Source: Hallerella succinigenes
GTDB taxonomy: Bacteria > Fibrobacterota > Fibrobacteria > Fibrobacterales > Fibrobacteraceae
DNA length: 64,000 bases
Direction: 5' to 3'
Assembly: GCF_002797675.1 (NCBI RefSeq)
Contig: NZ_PGEX01000001.1
Span: 2,852,001-2,916,000, forward strand
Positions within the stretch are counted from its first letter, which is position 1. Each line of letters starts with the position of its first letter. Shown here piece by piece: positions 48,948 to 58,030 of this stretch. Position numbers and translations under genes: made by a program. The notes under the pieces were generated by a model. It made no database searches. It had not been told where the DNA came from and saw nothing but the letters and a program-made list of their open reading frames with translations.

Positions 48948-51641
48948 TTATTGGATTTTTAAGAGCAGAGAATCCAAACGGACGGTGAGCTTTTTTGCAC
49001 CTGAAAGACCTAGATGGTCATCATTTGCAAAATCTTCGGATTCGTAATCGTTTTTGCCATTCTTGTATTCGTCCAAGATGTAGAAATTGTCTTTGACTTT
49101 TGCGATGGAATCGAGTGTGTTCAAAAGCATTTTGGCGTCCGAAAGCGAAGGTCCGTAACGTCCCCAGATGTTTTCCTTGGAAATGTAGAGCGGGTTTTGC
49201 GGGAAGACGATGCCGACAACGTTGACCCCATAGGTCCTAGCGACGTCGATAATTGAGCACAACTTCTGAATATTGTACTCGGCGCTTGTTTTGTTGTATT
49301 TCGAAAAATTCACTTCGGGATTTTCGCTGTAGCCGGTGGAATGAGACTTGTAAAGTCCGCGGTTATAGGCGTAAGTCCCGTATTCATTTGGATCTGGGGA
49401 AATGTTGTCCACGACATATTTTCGCATAAAGGCAGGCACGCCGTCGCTCCAGAAATCATGATGGGCATCGTAGAGGTAACCTGGGACGCTATGATAGAGT
49501 TCTAAGAAATCTTCATCTGTAAAGATCCAGCGGTCGATATCCAGGGCAATCGCAATCGTTTTGATCTTTGGCTCGTGCGGCAGGTAATAATGGCTGATAA
49601 AGAATTCCGTGCCAGCCATGTCTTGTGCGGAATAAGAATGGTTGACCGCATAGCCCGCCGAAATCAGGGTGGGGTCGATGCCGGAGAAGGAACGGGAAGA
49701 TCCGGTGATGATCACTTCCGCATAGGAGCGCGTTGTCCAAAACAGATCCATTTTGACTTTAAGAATGCGGCTTGCGAGATTGGACGTTTCGAGCATGTAC
49801 ACGCCAAGACTGTCGATAGAAAGGGTCGTATCAACAGGGAACATGTTTCTTCCTTGTTCGATCCAAAGGGCTGGATGCCAAAGCTCGTTTCCTTCAACGA
49901 GGGTCAGAACACTGGAATCACGGATATCGACGAGAACGATTTTGGAATGGCGGCCTTCGGAATCGGTCAATGTGGCAAGGATCAGGTTCGGATTGGTGGT
50001 CCATTCGGTGTGGTCAAAGGCGTATCCGTCCGGGGAGGGGATTGCTTGGATCAGTTTGCCGAGACTGTCGGCGATGAGAATGCGTTCGTGGGCAGAATAA
50101 TTTTCATCTGCGAACTTGCGACCGGTTTCGCTGCCAAAATCTAAGAAGAGAGTGCGCTTGGAAGAATCTTTGGAAAGCGATGCGTTGCAAGCCTGCTCGC
50201 CGTTGTACCAGATTGTGTCTGAGTCGTCCGAGTGAACGCGCAAAAGCTTGGATCCGGTGACGGCAAAATTCTTGTCGTAGGAAATCCCTCCGTGATAAGA
50301 GCCGTCAAAAAGCTGAGTCAAGCTGCCGAATTCTTTTTTGTTGAATTGAAGCTCATATGTTTTTTCTTGGAAGAAGGTTCCGTCGCTTTCATTGTTTCCG
50401 CCCGAAGTTCCAAAGATTAGGCTTGTGTCCGTGTAATTGGTGACATGCCAGCGGGGCTCTGCGGCAGAGACTTTCTTGTAGCGGAAGAAGGTCGTGTCTG
50501 CAGCGTTGAAGGCTTGAATGTAAAGAGTATCAAAGCCAGAAATACCTTCCGGTTGCGTCGAATAGGCGATCCATTGGCCGTTCGGTGAAATAGTGAGATG
50601 GTAAGGTTCTCCGCGTTTTTTCGGTTCGAAAACCGCATTGTTTCCACAGGCATATTCAATGACGATGATTTTTCCCAGGTCGTCGTCGCGGAAGGCGAGT
50701 CTCGCATGGGTCGTGCCAATCTTGGATTTTAGAGCCTGTGCGGAAGCGACCGGGATGATGGTTGAATTTGTCGTGCCTTCGCTGTTGAAATACTGGGCAT
50801 TTGGAATGGCTCCGACGGCGAGGCGGAATCCGACGTAATTGGTTTTTGTGGAAGATGTGACCGTGTAAACATCACCGCGGGAATACACCTTCATGTTTTC
50901 TGGTTTGTTCTGGTAGCTTCCGCCTTTGAGAATCCGTTCTCCGAGGGCTCCTCCGTTGGGGGATCCGATGTAGTTCGCAATGGTCGTATCCTTGAAATTG
51001 CCGAGCCAATCATTGACCCATTCCATGGCGTTGCCCGCCATGTCGCAGAGAGTTGTGGAAGATTCCGTGGTGCAAACCGGGTGCAGGGAGTCGTTAGAAT
51101 TTTTTGAATTCCAGGATCCGTCGGGGGTAAAGCCTCCGAATTCCGCTGCGTAGACCCATTCCGCTTCTGTCGGAAGTCGATAGCCATTGGACGATGGGAA
51201 AAAGCTGAGCGCTTCGATACTTGTGCAGTTTCCGTCTACGAACGTCGCTTTGGAGTAAGAATAAGCGGTGTCGAGCTTTTCTTTTTTGCTGCGGGCGTTG
51301 GCGGCGAGGATCGCGTCGTAGTAGGTGATGTTTGTCATCGGCAGGGAATCTGCTTTTTCGATGTCCTTGCCGGTCCATTCCGCATATTCTTTGCGGGTGA
51401 CTTCGTGCTTTCCAATGGAAAAGGCGTAGTCGAAGGAAACCTGCATGGCTGGGGTTTCCGACGAGGAACCTGCCTCATTGGTTCCGAGTGTCGTCGAGTT
51501 GGATTTGGCGGGGATTGCAATCATGCCGACATGGAGTGTGTCTGCATTGGGATCTTCTTCATGGCTAGAGCTTCCGCTTGAAGAATCCGAACAGGCGCAT
51601 ATGAGAAGAAACAAAAGACTGATAAGAATTAAATGAGGCAT
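48948..51641 (-). CDS. TIGR02171-like Fibrobacter lipoprotein: SUMF1 domain, beta-propeller, SGNH-like end
   Basis: 897 residues, matching in length and layout the Fibrobacter paralogous family TIGR02171. Signal with lipobox ICAC, then a Ser-rich linker. Residues ~35-270 are a SUMF1/FGE fold (GYRLPTEAEWVYAAE, DMAGNAMEWVND, YVGFRLAVG). Residues ~290-620 have short repeats typical of TolB/WD40 propellers (PYHLTISPNGQWIAYST). The C-terminal ~230 residues resemble an SGNH hydrolase: ITGSSRSFSGIDP (Ser block) and NDDHLGLSGA (Asp/His block). Surface or periplasm-facing; substrate unknown. No Shine-Dalgarno is visible. Confidence 0.82.
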   Translation of the reverse strand: MPHLILISLLFLLICACSDSSSGSSSHEEDPNADTLHVGMIAIPAKSNSTTLGTNEAGSSSETPAMQVSFDYAFSIGKHEVTRKEYAEWTGKDIEKADSLPMTNITYYDAILAANARSKKEKLDTAYSYSKATFVDGNCTSIEALSFFPSSNGYRLPTEAEWVYAAEFGGFTPDGSWNSKNSNDSLHPVCTTESSTTLCDMAGNAMEWVNDWLGNFKDTTIANYIGSPNGGALGERILKGGSYQNKPENMKVYSRGDVYTVTSSTKTNYVGFRLAVGAIPNAQYFNSEGTTNSTIIPVASAQALKSKIGTTHARLAFRDDDLGKIIVIEYACGNNAVFEPKKRGEPYHLTISPNGQWIAYSTQPEGISGFDTLYIQAFNAADTTFFRYKKVSAAEPRWHVTNYTDTSLIFGTSGGNNESDGTFFQEKTYELQFNKKEFGSLTQLFDGSYHGGISYDKNFAVTGSKLLRVHSDDSDTIWYNGEQACNASLSKDSSKRTLFLDFGSETGRKFADENYSAHERILIADSLGKLIQAIPSPDGYAFDHTEWTTNPNLILATLTDSEGRHSKIVLVDIRDSSVLTLVEGNELWHPALWIEQGRNMFPVDTTLSIDSLGVYMLETSNLASRILKVKMDLFWTTRSYAEVIITGSSRSFSGIDPTLISAGYAVNHSYSAQDMAGTEFFISHYYLPHEPKIKTIAIALDIDRWIFTDEDFLELYHSVPGYLYDAHHDFWSDGVPAFMRKYVVDNISPDPNEYGTYAYNRGLYKSHSTGYSENPEVNFSKYNKTSAEYNIQKLCSIIDVARTYGVNVVGIVFPQNPLYISKENIWGRYGPSLSDAKMLLNTLDSIAKVKDNFYILDEYKNGKNDYESEDFANDDHLGLSGAKKLTVRLDSLLLKIQ

Positions 51642-51732
51642 GAATTTACCGAATTTACTTCAAAATAGCAAAAAAGGCTCTTTGTTTCTATTTTCTTTAC
51701 AGGTTGGACTGCAAAATTGTGCCCCTGTTTAT

Positions 51733-51738
51733 TATAAT
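51733..51738 (+). promoter_or_regulatory. Candidate -10 element (TATAAT) of the exonuclease III gene
   Basis: A perfect TATAAT 37 bp before the ATG at 51776. No clear -35 box at the standard distance. Confidence 0.4.
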
Positions 51739-51775
51739 TGGCACGGCTCGATCTGTTAGGAGATTGAAATTAAAC

Positions 51776-52585
51776 ATGCGTATCTATAGCTGGAATGTGA
51801 ACGGTATCCGCTCTGCAGAAAAGAAGGGGTTCAATGACTGGTTCAAGAAGACCCAGCCAGAACTGCTCTGTTTGCAGGAAACTCGTGCCGAACTGAATCA
51901 GGTCCCCGAAGAAATTCAGGCCCCGGAAGGCTATTTCTGCTATTGGAACGCTTGCCAGAAAAAGAAGGGCTACAGCGGAACGGCGATCTTGAGTCAGATA
52001 GAACCGGACGCTGTGGAATATGGCTTTGGAATCGATGAATTTGACGAAGAAGGCCGCGTGGTCCAGCTCATTTTCCCAGATTGGGTTTTGAACTCCATCT
52101 ATTTCCCGAACGGTGGACAGGGCGAAGATCGTGTGGACTACAAGCTCCGCTTTTACGACGCTTACCTCGACAACTGCATGGACTGGATCAAGCGCGGACG
52201 CCACGTGGTGACTCTCGGCGACTTCAACACCTGCCATCAGGAAATCGACATTGCCCGCCCCAAGGAAAATTCCGGCATCAGCGGATTTTTGCCGGTGGAA
52301 CGCGCCTGGATCGACAAATTTATCGCCGCTGGTTTTGAAGATTCCTTCCGCCTCATGCATCCGAATCTGGCAGATTCTTACACCTGGTGGTCCAACCGAG
52401 CCAATTCCCGCGAACGGAACGTCGGCTGGCGCATTGATTACGCCTTTGTGGATTCCGCCCTCAAGAGCTATGTGACGGACGCTTCGATTTATCCGGAAGT
52501 ACAAGGCTCGGACCATTGCCCGATCAGCGTCGATCTTGAACTTCCGTTCCCGCCGATCGATACGAGTAAGGACGAATCTTTTTAA
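51776..52585 (+). CDS. xth: Exodeoxyribonuclease III / AP endonuclease
   Basis: Cuts abasic sites and removes 3' ends in base-excision repair. It has 269 residues with the AP endonuclease family-1 motifs: SWNVNGIR at the start, LLCLQETR (catalytic Glu), GDFNTCHQEIDI, and the C-terminal RIDYAF and GSDHCPI (catalytic Asp-His). The start is set by MRIYSWNV; AGGAG lies upstream at slightly long spacing. Confidence 0.96.
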   Translation: MRIYSWNVNGIRSAEKKGFNDWFKKTQPELLCLQETRAELNQVPEEIQAPEGYFCYWNACQKKKGYSGTAILSQIEPDAVEYGFGIDEFDEEGRVVQLIFPDWVLNSIYFPNGGQGEDRVDYKLRFYDAYLDNCMDWIKRGRHVVTLGDFNTCHQEIDIARPKENSGISGFLPVERAWIDKFIAAGFEDSFRLMHPNLADSYTWWSNRANSRERNVGWRIDYAFVDSALKSYVTDASIYPEVQGSDHCPISVDLELPFPPIDTSKDESF

Positions 52586-52597
52586 CGTTAATATGAG

Positions 52598-52626
52598 AAA
52601 AGCTCCGCGATTGATGCGGAGCTTTT
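52598..52626 (+). terminator. Intrinsic terminator after exonuclease III gene
   Basis: Stem AAAAGCTCCGC / GCGGAGCTTTT with a 7-nt loop, followed by CTTG. Confidence 0.8.
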
Positions 52627-52640
52627 CTTGTATGTATTCA

Positions 52641-52665
52641 AACCCGCCGGCTAGGCCGGCGGGTT
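52641..52665. terminator. GC-rich hairpin at the end of the rsh operon
   Basis: AACCCGCCGGC / GCCGGCGGGTT, an 11-bp stem with a 3-nt loop, 14 bp past the stop of the minus-strand gene at 52680. Only a short T-run follows on either strand. Confidence 0.6.
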
Positions 52666-52679
52666 CCTTTTGAAAGAAA

Positions 52680-53264
52680 TCAGTAGAAGTGCTGGACTTC
52701 TTGCAGTGTCCCGAACAGTTCGTTTCCGATTTCAAAGCGCGCCTTGATATGCGTATGCAGATCGCGGAATTCTTTTTCGGTGGCGAGGTTCAAAGCATTC
52801 AAGTTTTTGTGCATGTTCGAAATAAAACCGGAAACATAGGCACCGCTCTTTTTCGTTTCCATTTCGGAGTCTATATTCTGCAGTTCCTTGTCCGTTTCGA
52901 TGCGGGAAATCAGGTAACGGGTGGTGGACTGCAGTTCGCTCAAGAAGTAAACGAGCAAGAGTTCTTCCTGGAGAATGCCGCGCGGATTTTCCGTGGAATA
53001 CCGCCCAATCTTTTCGATTTTTCCGAAGAAAACGGATGCCTGCGCGTATTCGAGACAAGCGGCGAGAGACGTTTCGCACACGCTCATCTTTTCGCCGATG
53101 GCGGCAAACCATTCCCGTCGATCTGTCACATTTGCCTGTGTGATAATCGGGGAAAGGGCGCTGAAAGCATAGAAGACTTCTTCGTAACGGCGGTTGCGCA
53201 TACGGCAGTTGAAGGCGCGGTTTCGAACCGTCTGGTCTTCGACTGGGTGGGTTAAAGTAATCAT
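52680..53264 (-). CDS. Hypothetical protein coupled to rsh
   Basis: 194 residues, mainly helical, no signal or membrane segment and no family I recognise. Its ATG overlaps the rsh stop by 4 bp, so its translation is coupled to the stringent-response enzyme. Two cysteines and a cluster of aromatic residues occur in the middle. Confidence 0.72.
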   Translation of the reverse strand: MITLTHPVEDQTVRNRAFNCRMRNRRYEEVFYAFSALSPIITQANVTDRREWFAAIGEKMSVCETSLAACLEYAQASVFFGKIEKIGRYSTENPRGILQEELLLVYFLSELQSTTRYLISRIETDKELQNIDSEMETKKSGAYVSGFISNMHKNLNALNLATEKEFRDLHTHIKARFEIGNELFGTLQEVQHFY

Positions 53265-55408
53265 AGACGGGTCACCTCGTGGACGCCGGAAATCTTGCGG
53301 ATTTCTTCGATCAAGTGATCGAGCATGTCACGGCGAGCAATGCGGAATACCAGTCGAACGCGACCGTTCTTTTTGCCGGAAACGACACTCATGCGTTCGA
53401 TAAAGACCTTGGCACGGGCTGTCGCGTCCATGATGTCGGTCGTGATTCCCTTGCGGTCATCGGTGATGATCTTCAGATGGACCAAGAATTCCTTCTTTGA
53501 ATCGCGATTCCATTCCATCGAAATGCGACGGGATTCCGGAATCATCGGCAGATGCGGACAGTCCTTGCGGTGAATTTCAATACCGTGCTTCGGCATCAAG
53601 GCGCCGACAATCGGTTCGCCCGGAATCGGGGAACAGCAGTTTGCAAAATGGATAAGCAGACTCGATTCATTGCCCACTTCCACGGGGAGCTGCGATTCGT
53701 CCGCCTGGTCCGTCACAAAGAGCTTCACCGGGGAAGTCGGGTCGGCTTCCTTGAATTTTTCCGGATGGATTTTTTGGATAAACTTTTCAAGTTCCGAAAG
53801 GGCCATTTCGCCCTGACCGAGCTTTTCGTAAAATTCCTCAATCGTTTTGACGTTGAAGAATTCGCAGATTTCTTCCGTTTTCGGCTGTTCTTCGGCCTTG
53901 GTAATCTTGAAAATGCGCAGTTCGCGCATCCAGAGTTCCTTGCCGAGGATCTGAGCTTCTTTGACGATGCTCGTGCGCATCCAGCGGCGCAGTTCCTGCT
54001 TCGCCTTTTCGGTGCGGACGATTTCGAGCCATTCCGGAAGCGGGTTCTGATTGTGGCTGGTGAGCACCTGGATCGTGGCGCCGTTCTTGACGGTGCGGGT
54101 TGCGCTGATCACATCGTTGTTGATGCGGGCGCCGACACAGTGCAAGCCGAGCTGGGTATGTACGGCAAAGGCGAAATCGAGAACGGTACTGCCTTCCGGA
54201 AGTTCAATGGAATCTCCCTTCGGCGTAAACACGGTGATGCCTTCGTCTTTCAAGTCCACATGGAGGAAGTTCAGGTATTCCGTCGAATCCGGAATTTCCG
54301 CCTGGAGCTTTGCCAAACGGTCGAGCCATTCGAGTTCTTCACCGCTGCGCTGCGTTTCGAGCTTATAAGCCCAGTGTGCGGCAAAGCCCTTTTCGGCGGT
54401 CAGGTCCATGTCCTTGGTGCGGATCTGAACTTCGACCATCTTGTTTTCGGGGCCGATGACCGTCGTGTGAATACTCTGGTAAAGGTTCGGCTTCGGAGTT
54501 GCGATGTAGTCTTTGAAAAGACCCTGGATCGGAGTCCAAAGGTTGTGCACATAGCCAAGAGCGAGATAGCATTCCGGGATCGTATCGACAATGATGCGGA
54601 TTGCGAAGATGTCGAAAATTTCATCGAGCGAACAGCCTCGGCTGAGCATCTTTCCATAGATGCTATAAATGTTCTTTGTTCGACCGGAAATTTTACAGTC
54701 GAAATCTTCGAGGACCATTTTAATCTGGAGCGGTCTTACGACGGACTTGATGTAGCGTTCACGCTCTTCCTTGGTAGAAAGCAAATGATCAACGATACGC
54801 TTGTATTCGACTGGATTCAGGTATTTGAACGCCAGGTCTTCAAGTTCGGATTTGAACTGGTAAAGACCGAAACGGTGGGTGAGCGGCGTGTAGATATCGA
54901 GCGTTTCCTGCGCGATGATCTTTCGCTTTTCGGGCTTCATGTATTGAAGCGTGCGCATGTTGTGCAGACGGTCCGCGATTTTCGTCATGATGACGCGAGG
55001 ATCCTTTGCCATCGCGTTGATGAATTTTCGATAGGTTTCGGCTTTCTGTTCTACCTTGTTTCCCTGCTTTTGTGCAGCGGAAATTTTGGTTACAGCATCG
55101 ACCATGAAAGCGGTATCTTCACCAAAACGAGACTTGATTTCTGCAAGCGTATGCGGAGTGTCTTCAACGACATCATGCAGAAGTCCAGCGAGGACAGAAG
55201 ACGTGTCGAGCTTCATGTCCGCGATGATTTTCGCGACTTCGTAAGGGTGTTCCGTGTACGGCATGCCGCTTTTGCGGAATTGGCCCTTGTGGGCTTCTGC
55301 GATAAAGGAGACAGCACTGCGGAGCTTCTGCTCGTCAAGAGCAGGATTTTTTTTCATGAGCACGTGAATGATGTGCTCTTGTGCAAGTTGTAATTGTTCC
55401 GTAGCCAT
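53261..55408 (-). CDS. rsh: RelA/SpoT homologue, bifunctional (p)ppGpp synthetase/hydrolase
   Basis: Controls the stringent response. It has 715 residues, the usual long RSH length. The N-terminal HD domain keeps HDVVEDT (hydrolase active). The synthetase domain has SGRTKNIYSIYGKM and YQSIHTTVIGP. TGS (~385-445) and a C-terminal ACT domain (~640-715) are present. In the RxKD/ExDD discriminator position the sequence reads LFKD (GLFKDYIATPK), so the Arg is replaced but the Lys is kept. A two-gene operon with the hypothetical protein at 52680. Confidence 0.95.
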   Translation of the reverse strand: MATEQLQLAQEHIIHVLMKKNPALDEQKLRSAVSFIAEAHKGQFRKSGMPYTEHPYEVAKIIADMKLDTSSVLAGLLHDVVEDTPHTLAEIKSRFGEDTAFMVDAVTKISAAQKQGNKVEQKAETYRKFINAMAKDPRVIMTKIADRLHNMRTLQYMKPEKRKIIAQETLDIYTPLTHRFGLYQFKSELEDLAFKYLNPVEYKRIVDHLLSTKEERERYIKSVVRPLQIKMVLEDFDCKISGRTKNIYSIYGKMLSRGCSLDEIFDIFAIRIIVDTIPECYLALGYVHNLWTPIQGLFKDYIATPKPNLYQSIHTTVIGPENKMVEVQIRTKDMDLTAEKGFAAHWAYKLETQRSGEELEWLDRLAKLQAEIPDSTEYLNFLHVDLKDEGITVFTPKGDSIELPEGSTVLDFAFAVHTQLGLHCVGARINNDVISATRTVKNGATIQVLTSHNQNPLPEWLEIVRTEKAKQELRRWMRTSIVKEAQILGKELWMRELRIFKITKAEEQPKTEEICEFFNVKTIEEFYEKLGQGEMALSELEKFIQKIHPEKFKEADPTSPVKLFVTDQADESQLPVEVGNESSLLIHFANCCSPIPGEPIVGALMPKHGIEIHRKDCPHLPMIPESRRISMEWNRDSKKEFLVHLKIITDDRKGITTDIMDATARAKVFIERMSVVSGKKNGRVRLVFRIARRDMLDHLIEEIRKISGVHEVTRL

Positions 55409-55527
55409 ACTCTAAATCTATCAAAAAAAGCCTAAAACGAACGGATGATTGCGTTTTATATGGAAAAGATATTATTTTTTTTGAGCCGGACAGGTTTATT
55501 TTTCTGAACTCGTTTTGGAGCGGTTTT

Positions 55528-56169
55528 ATGCTAAAATTTGGGATGGTGCTTTGTGCGCTTCTTCTTGTCGCTTGTGGGAGTGACGGATCGAATACGGCGA
55601 ATGCAGATGTGGATGATGATGTCTTGCTGGATTCCCGTGACGGTCGCACCTATAAGACGGTTCAAATCGGTTCACAGGTTTGGATGGCGGAGAACCTGAA
55701 TTATAAGACCGATGGCAGTTACTGTTACGAAGATGACGCCTCGAATTGCAAAATCTACGGACGGCTTTATACTTGGGAAACCGCCATGAAGGTTTGCCCG
55801 AAAGGCTTCCACTTGCCGAGCCGTGCCGAATTCGATACGCTTTTCCAAGCTGTCGGCGGAAAAAAGAACGCAGCGACGTTGTTGAAATCGACTTCCGGTT
55901 GGGAAGGTTATGACGGCGAGGATGGTAATGGAACGGATGCCTATGGATTTTCCGCACTTCCTGCCGGGGAGCGCAGTCGCGCAGAAAAGTATTACTCTCT
56001 TGGATATGATGCGATGTTCTGGAATTCATCCGACGATAATGAATATCTGAACGCACAATTTCCCAGAGTATTTGCTGGCGATATGATCCTCATGAACAAA
56101 TATTCGAATGCAAGTCAGGGCGACGTTTACAAAGAGTATGCCTGTAGCGTCCGATGTGTGAAGGATTAG
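55528..56169 (+). CDS. FISUMP-domain lipoprotein (Fibrobacter major paralogous domain)
   Basis: 213 residues. The signal ends in lipobox LVAC. The mature protein is a FISUMP domain (TIGR02145 type): DGRTYKTVQIGSQVWMAENL (20 residues), YTWETAMKVCPKGFHLPS, then AYGFSALPAGE and a C-terminal SVRCVKD. This domain family is expanded in Fibrobacter and found in some Bacteroidetes; its role is not established. Confidence 0.9.
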   Translation: MLKFGMVLCALLLVACGSDGSNTANADVDDDVLLDSRDGRTYKTVQIGSQVWMAENLNYKTDGSYCYEDDASNCKIYGRLYTWETAMKVCPKGFHLPSRAEFDTLFQAVGGKKNAATLLKSTSGWEGYDGEDGNGTDAYGFSALPAGERSRAEKYYSLGYDAMFWNSSDDNEYLNAQFPRVFAGDMILMNKYSNASQGDVYKEYACSVRCVKD

Positions 56170-56173
56170 AACT

Positions 56174-56202
56174 AAAAAGGCTCGCATTGCTGCGAGCCTT
56201 TT
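56174..56202. terminator. Bidirectional terminator between FISUMP gene and asd
   Basis: AAAAGGCTCGCA / TGCGAGCCTTTT, a 12-bp stem with a 4-nt loop, between convergent genes. Confidence 0.85.
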
Positions 56203-56222
56203 GAATTTTGAAAAGATGACGA

Positions 56223-57233
56223 TTACAGAAGTTCGCCAATTTGGACTGCGTTGAGAGCGGCGCCCTTACGGATCTGGTCACCGGTGAGCCACAGCGTGTT
56301 GCTGTTTTCATCGGCGAGGTCTTTACGGATACGGCCCACATAGACGTTGTCGTGGCCTGCGCTTTCGAGCGGCATCGGATAAACGTAGTTCTGCGGATCG
56401 TCCTTGAGGGTCACGCCCGGAGCGTTCTTCAAAGCTTCGCGGATCTGTTCCACGGAAACCGGTTGTTCGGTTTCGAACCAGACGGATTCGGAGTGGGAAC
56501 GAAGAGAACTCACGCGAACACAAGTTGCACTGGTGCGAACATCGGAGTGCATAATCTTGCGGGTTTCGTTGAACATCTTCATCTCTTCCTTCGTGTAATC
56601 ATTTTCCGTCATCTTGTCGATCTGCGGAATGACGTTGTAGGCGAGCTGATGCGGGAATTTGGCAATATGAGTCGTCGTACCCGTTTCGATGATGTCCTTG
56701 TACTGCTGCTTCAACTCTTCCATGGCAACGGCACCGGCGCCGCTTGCGCTCTGGTAAGAAGAAATGTGGATCTTCTTGATCTTCGAAATCTTGTTGATCG
56801 GATTCAAAACGACAACCATCATGATGGTCGTGCAGTTCGGGTTTGCGATGATGCCCTTACCGCCGAATTCCGGTTTGTAAAGCTTGATGTCTTCCGGATT
56901 CACTTCAGGAACGACGAGAGGAACGTTCGGATCCATGCGGTAGAAGCTAGTGTTGTCGATGCAGACAGCACCGGCCTTCACTGCGGACGGAAGGAATTCC
57001 TGGGAAATGGCGGCTCCTGCGGAGGAGAACACGATGTCCACACCCTTGAAGGAATCGTGAGTGAGTTCTTCAATAGTCAATTCTTCACCGCGGAACTTGA
57101 CCTTACGGCCAGCGCTACGCTTGGATGCGAGAAGCTTCAAAGAATCCAGCTTGAAGTTGCGTTCTTCAAGGATGGAGAGGAGTTCTTGTCCTACTGCGCC
57201 CGTGGCACCGACTATTGCAACATTACGACTCAT
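56223..57233 (-). CDS. asd: Aspartate-semialdehyde dehydrogenase
   Basis: Branch-point enzyme for lysine, threonine, methionine and diaminopimelate. It has 336 residues with GATGAVGQELLSIL, the catalytic Cys in NPNCTTI and QSASGAGAVAMEEL. It lies third in a minus-strand run ssb, membrane protein, asd; the gap upstream is 42 bp. Confidence 0.97.
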   Translation of the reverse strand: MSRNVAIVGATGAVGQELLSILEERNFKLDSLKLLASKRSAGRKVKFRGEELTIEELTHDSFKGVDIVFSSAGAAISQEFLPSAVKAGAVCIDNTSFYRMDPNVPLVVPEVNPEDIKLYKPEFGGKGIIANPNCTTIMMVVVLNPINKISKIKKIHISSYQSASGAGAVAMEELKQQYKDIIETGTTTHIAKFPHQLAYNVIPQIDKMTENDYTKEEMKMFNETRKIMHSDVRTSATCVRVSSLRSHSESVWFETEQPVSVEQIREALKNAPGVTLKDDPQNYVYPMPLESAGHDNVYVGRIRKDLADENSNTLWLTGDQIRKGAALNAVQIGELL

Positions 57234-57275
57234 AATTTGCCTTTGATTTGTTTTTGTGAGTTGAGAAGGGTAAAA

Positions 57276-58013
57276 CTATTTGACGATGACGTTTCCGAGT
57301 GCCGTTTTGTATAAGGTGATTGCCTTGGCTGCGGAAACAGCTTGTCGCTTACTTTGTTCGAACTGGGTCTTGCGGTCTTCTGCGTTTTCAAGCGTCGTGT
57401 AGGCGTGAAGCGCATAACCGGCGAGCCTTAAACTTTCCGTAGCGCGAATAAGCTGCTGGTGTAGTTCACTTAAGCTGCGCGGATGGAAAAGGGTCGTCGC
57501 CTTGCCATTGACTTTGGCTGTCGAATTGCGAATTGCAAGCGCCTTGCTTTCTGCCTTTTCGCGGTTCGGTTCGGAAATGTCGTTCGGAAGCGCATCGATG
57601 TCGCCGATCTGGGCTGCGAGGTCGAGCGCTTCGTCTGCAATCTTTTCCGCATGCGAAACGTAACGTTCTACGGAATTGAGAGCTTCTTTTTTTGCAGAGG
57701 AAGAAAGTTCGATGGTCGCAGGCTTCGCATCGAAGGAAACCTTTGCACTATCTGCTGCGCGCTCCTTTGCCATAGCTTCGTTCGCAGCAATATTTGCGGC
57801 GATGATGGCCGAAGGCGAAAGTTCGCGGGAGAGAAAAGTCCCGTAACCTTCGACTTTGAGGAACGAGAAGAATATCGCCATCAAGAAGATGATGACGGTG
57901 ACAATTCCGGAAATCGCGGCTTTAATCGCGCCGGTCGCATTTAACGTCTGGATCAAAGCGAGAAGCGCAATGCTCCAGAGAATTGCGAGGCTGATGAGAT
58001 CAAAAGCAGGCAT
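57276..58013 (-). CDS. Membrane protein with helical soluble domain, unknown function
   Basis: 245 residues. Two N-terminal membrane helices (about 6-24 and 28-53) precede a long Ala/Glu/Lys-rich helical domain, probably coiled coil, with a C-terminal tail. No family recognised. It starts 17 bp after ssb and precedes asd. Confidence 0.75.
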   Translation of the reverse strand: MPAFDLISLAILWSIALLALIQTLNATGAIKAAISGIVTVIIFLMAIFFSFLKVEGYGTFLSRELSPSAIIAANIAANEAMAKERAADSAKVSFDAKPATIELSSSAKKEALNSVERYVSHAEKIADEALDLAAQIGDIDALPNDISEPNREKAESKALAIRNSTAKVNGKATTLFHPRSLSELHQQLIRATESLRLAGYALHAYTTLENAEDRKTQFEQSKRQAVSAAKAITLYKTALGNVIVK

Positions 58014-58030
58014 GGAACCCTAGTTTGAAA

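Noticed and set aside
51730-51760. TTGGCACGG upstream of the exonuclease III gene as a fourth sigma-54 promoter
   Set aside because: The -24-like TTGGCAC is not followed by TTGC at the required distance (GGCTCGATC instead).
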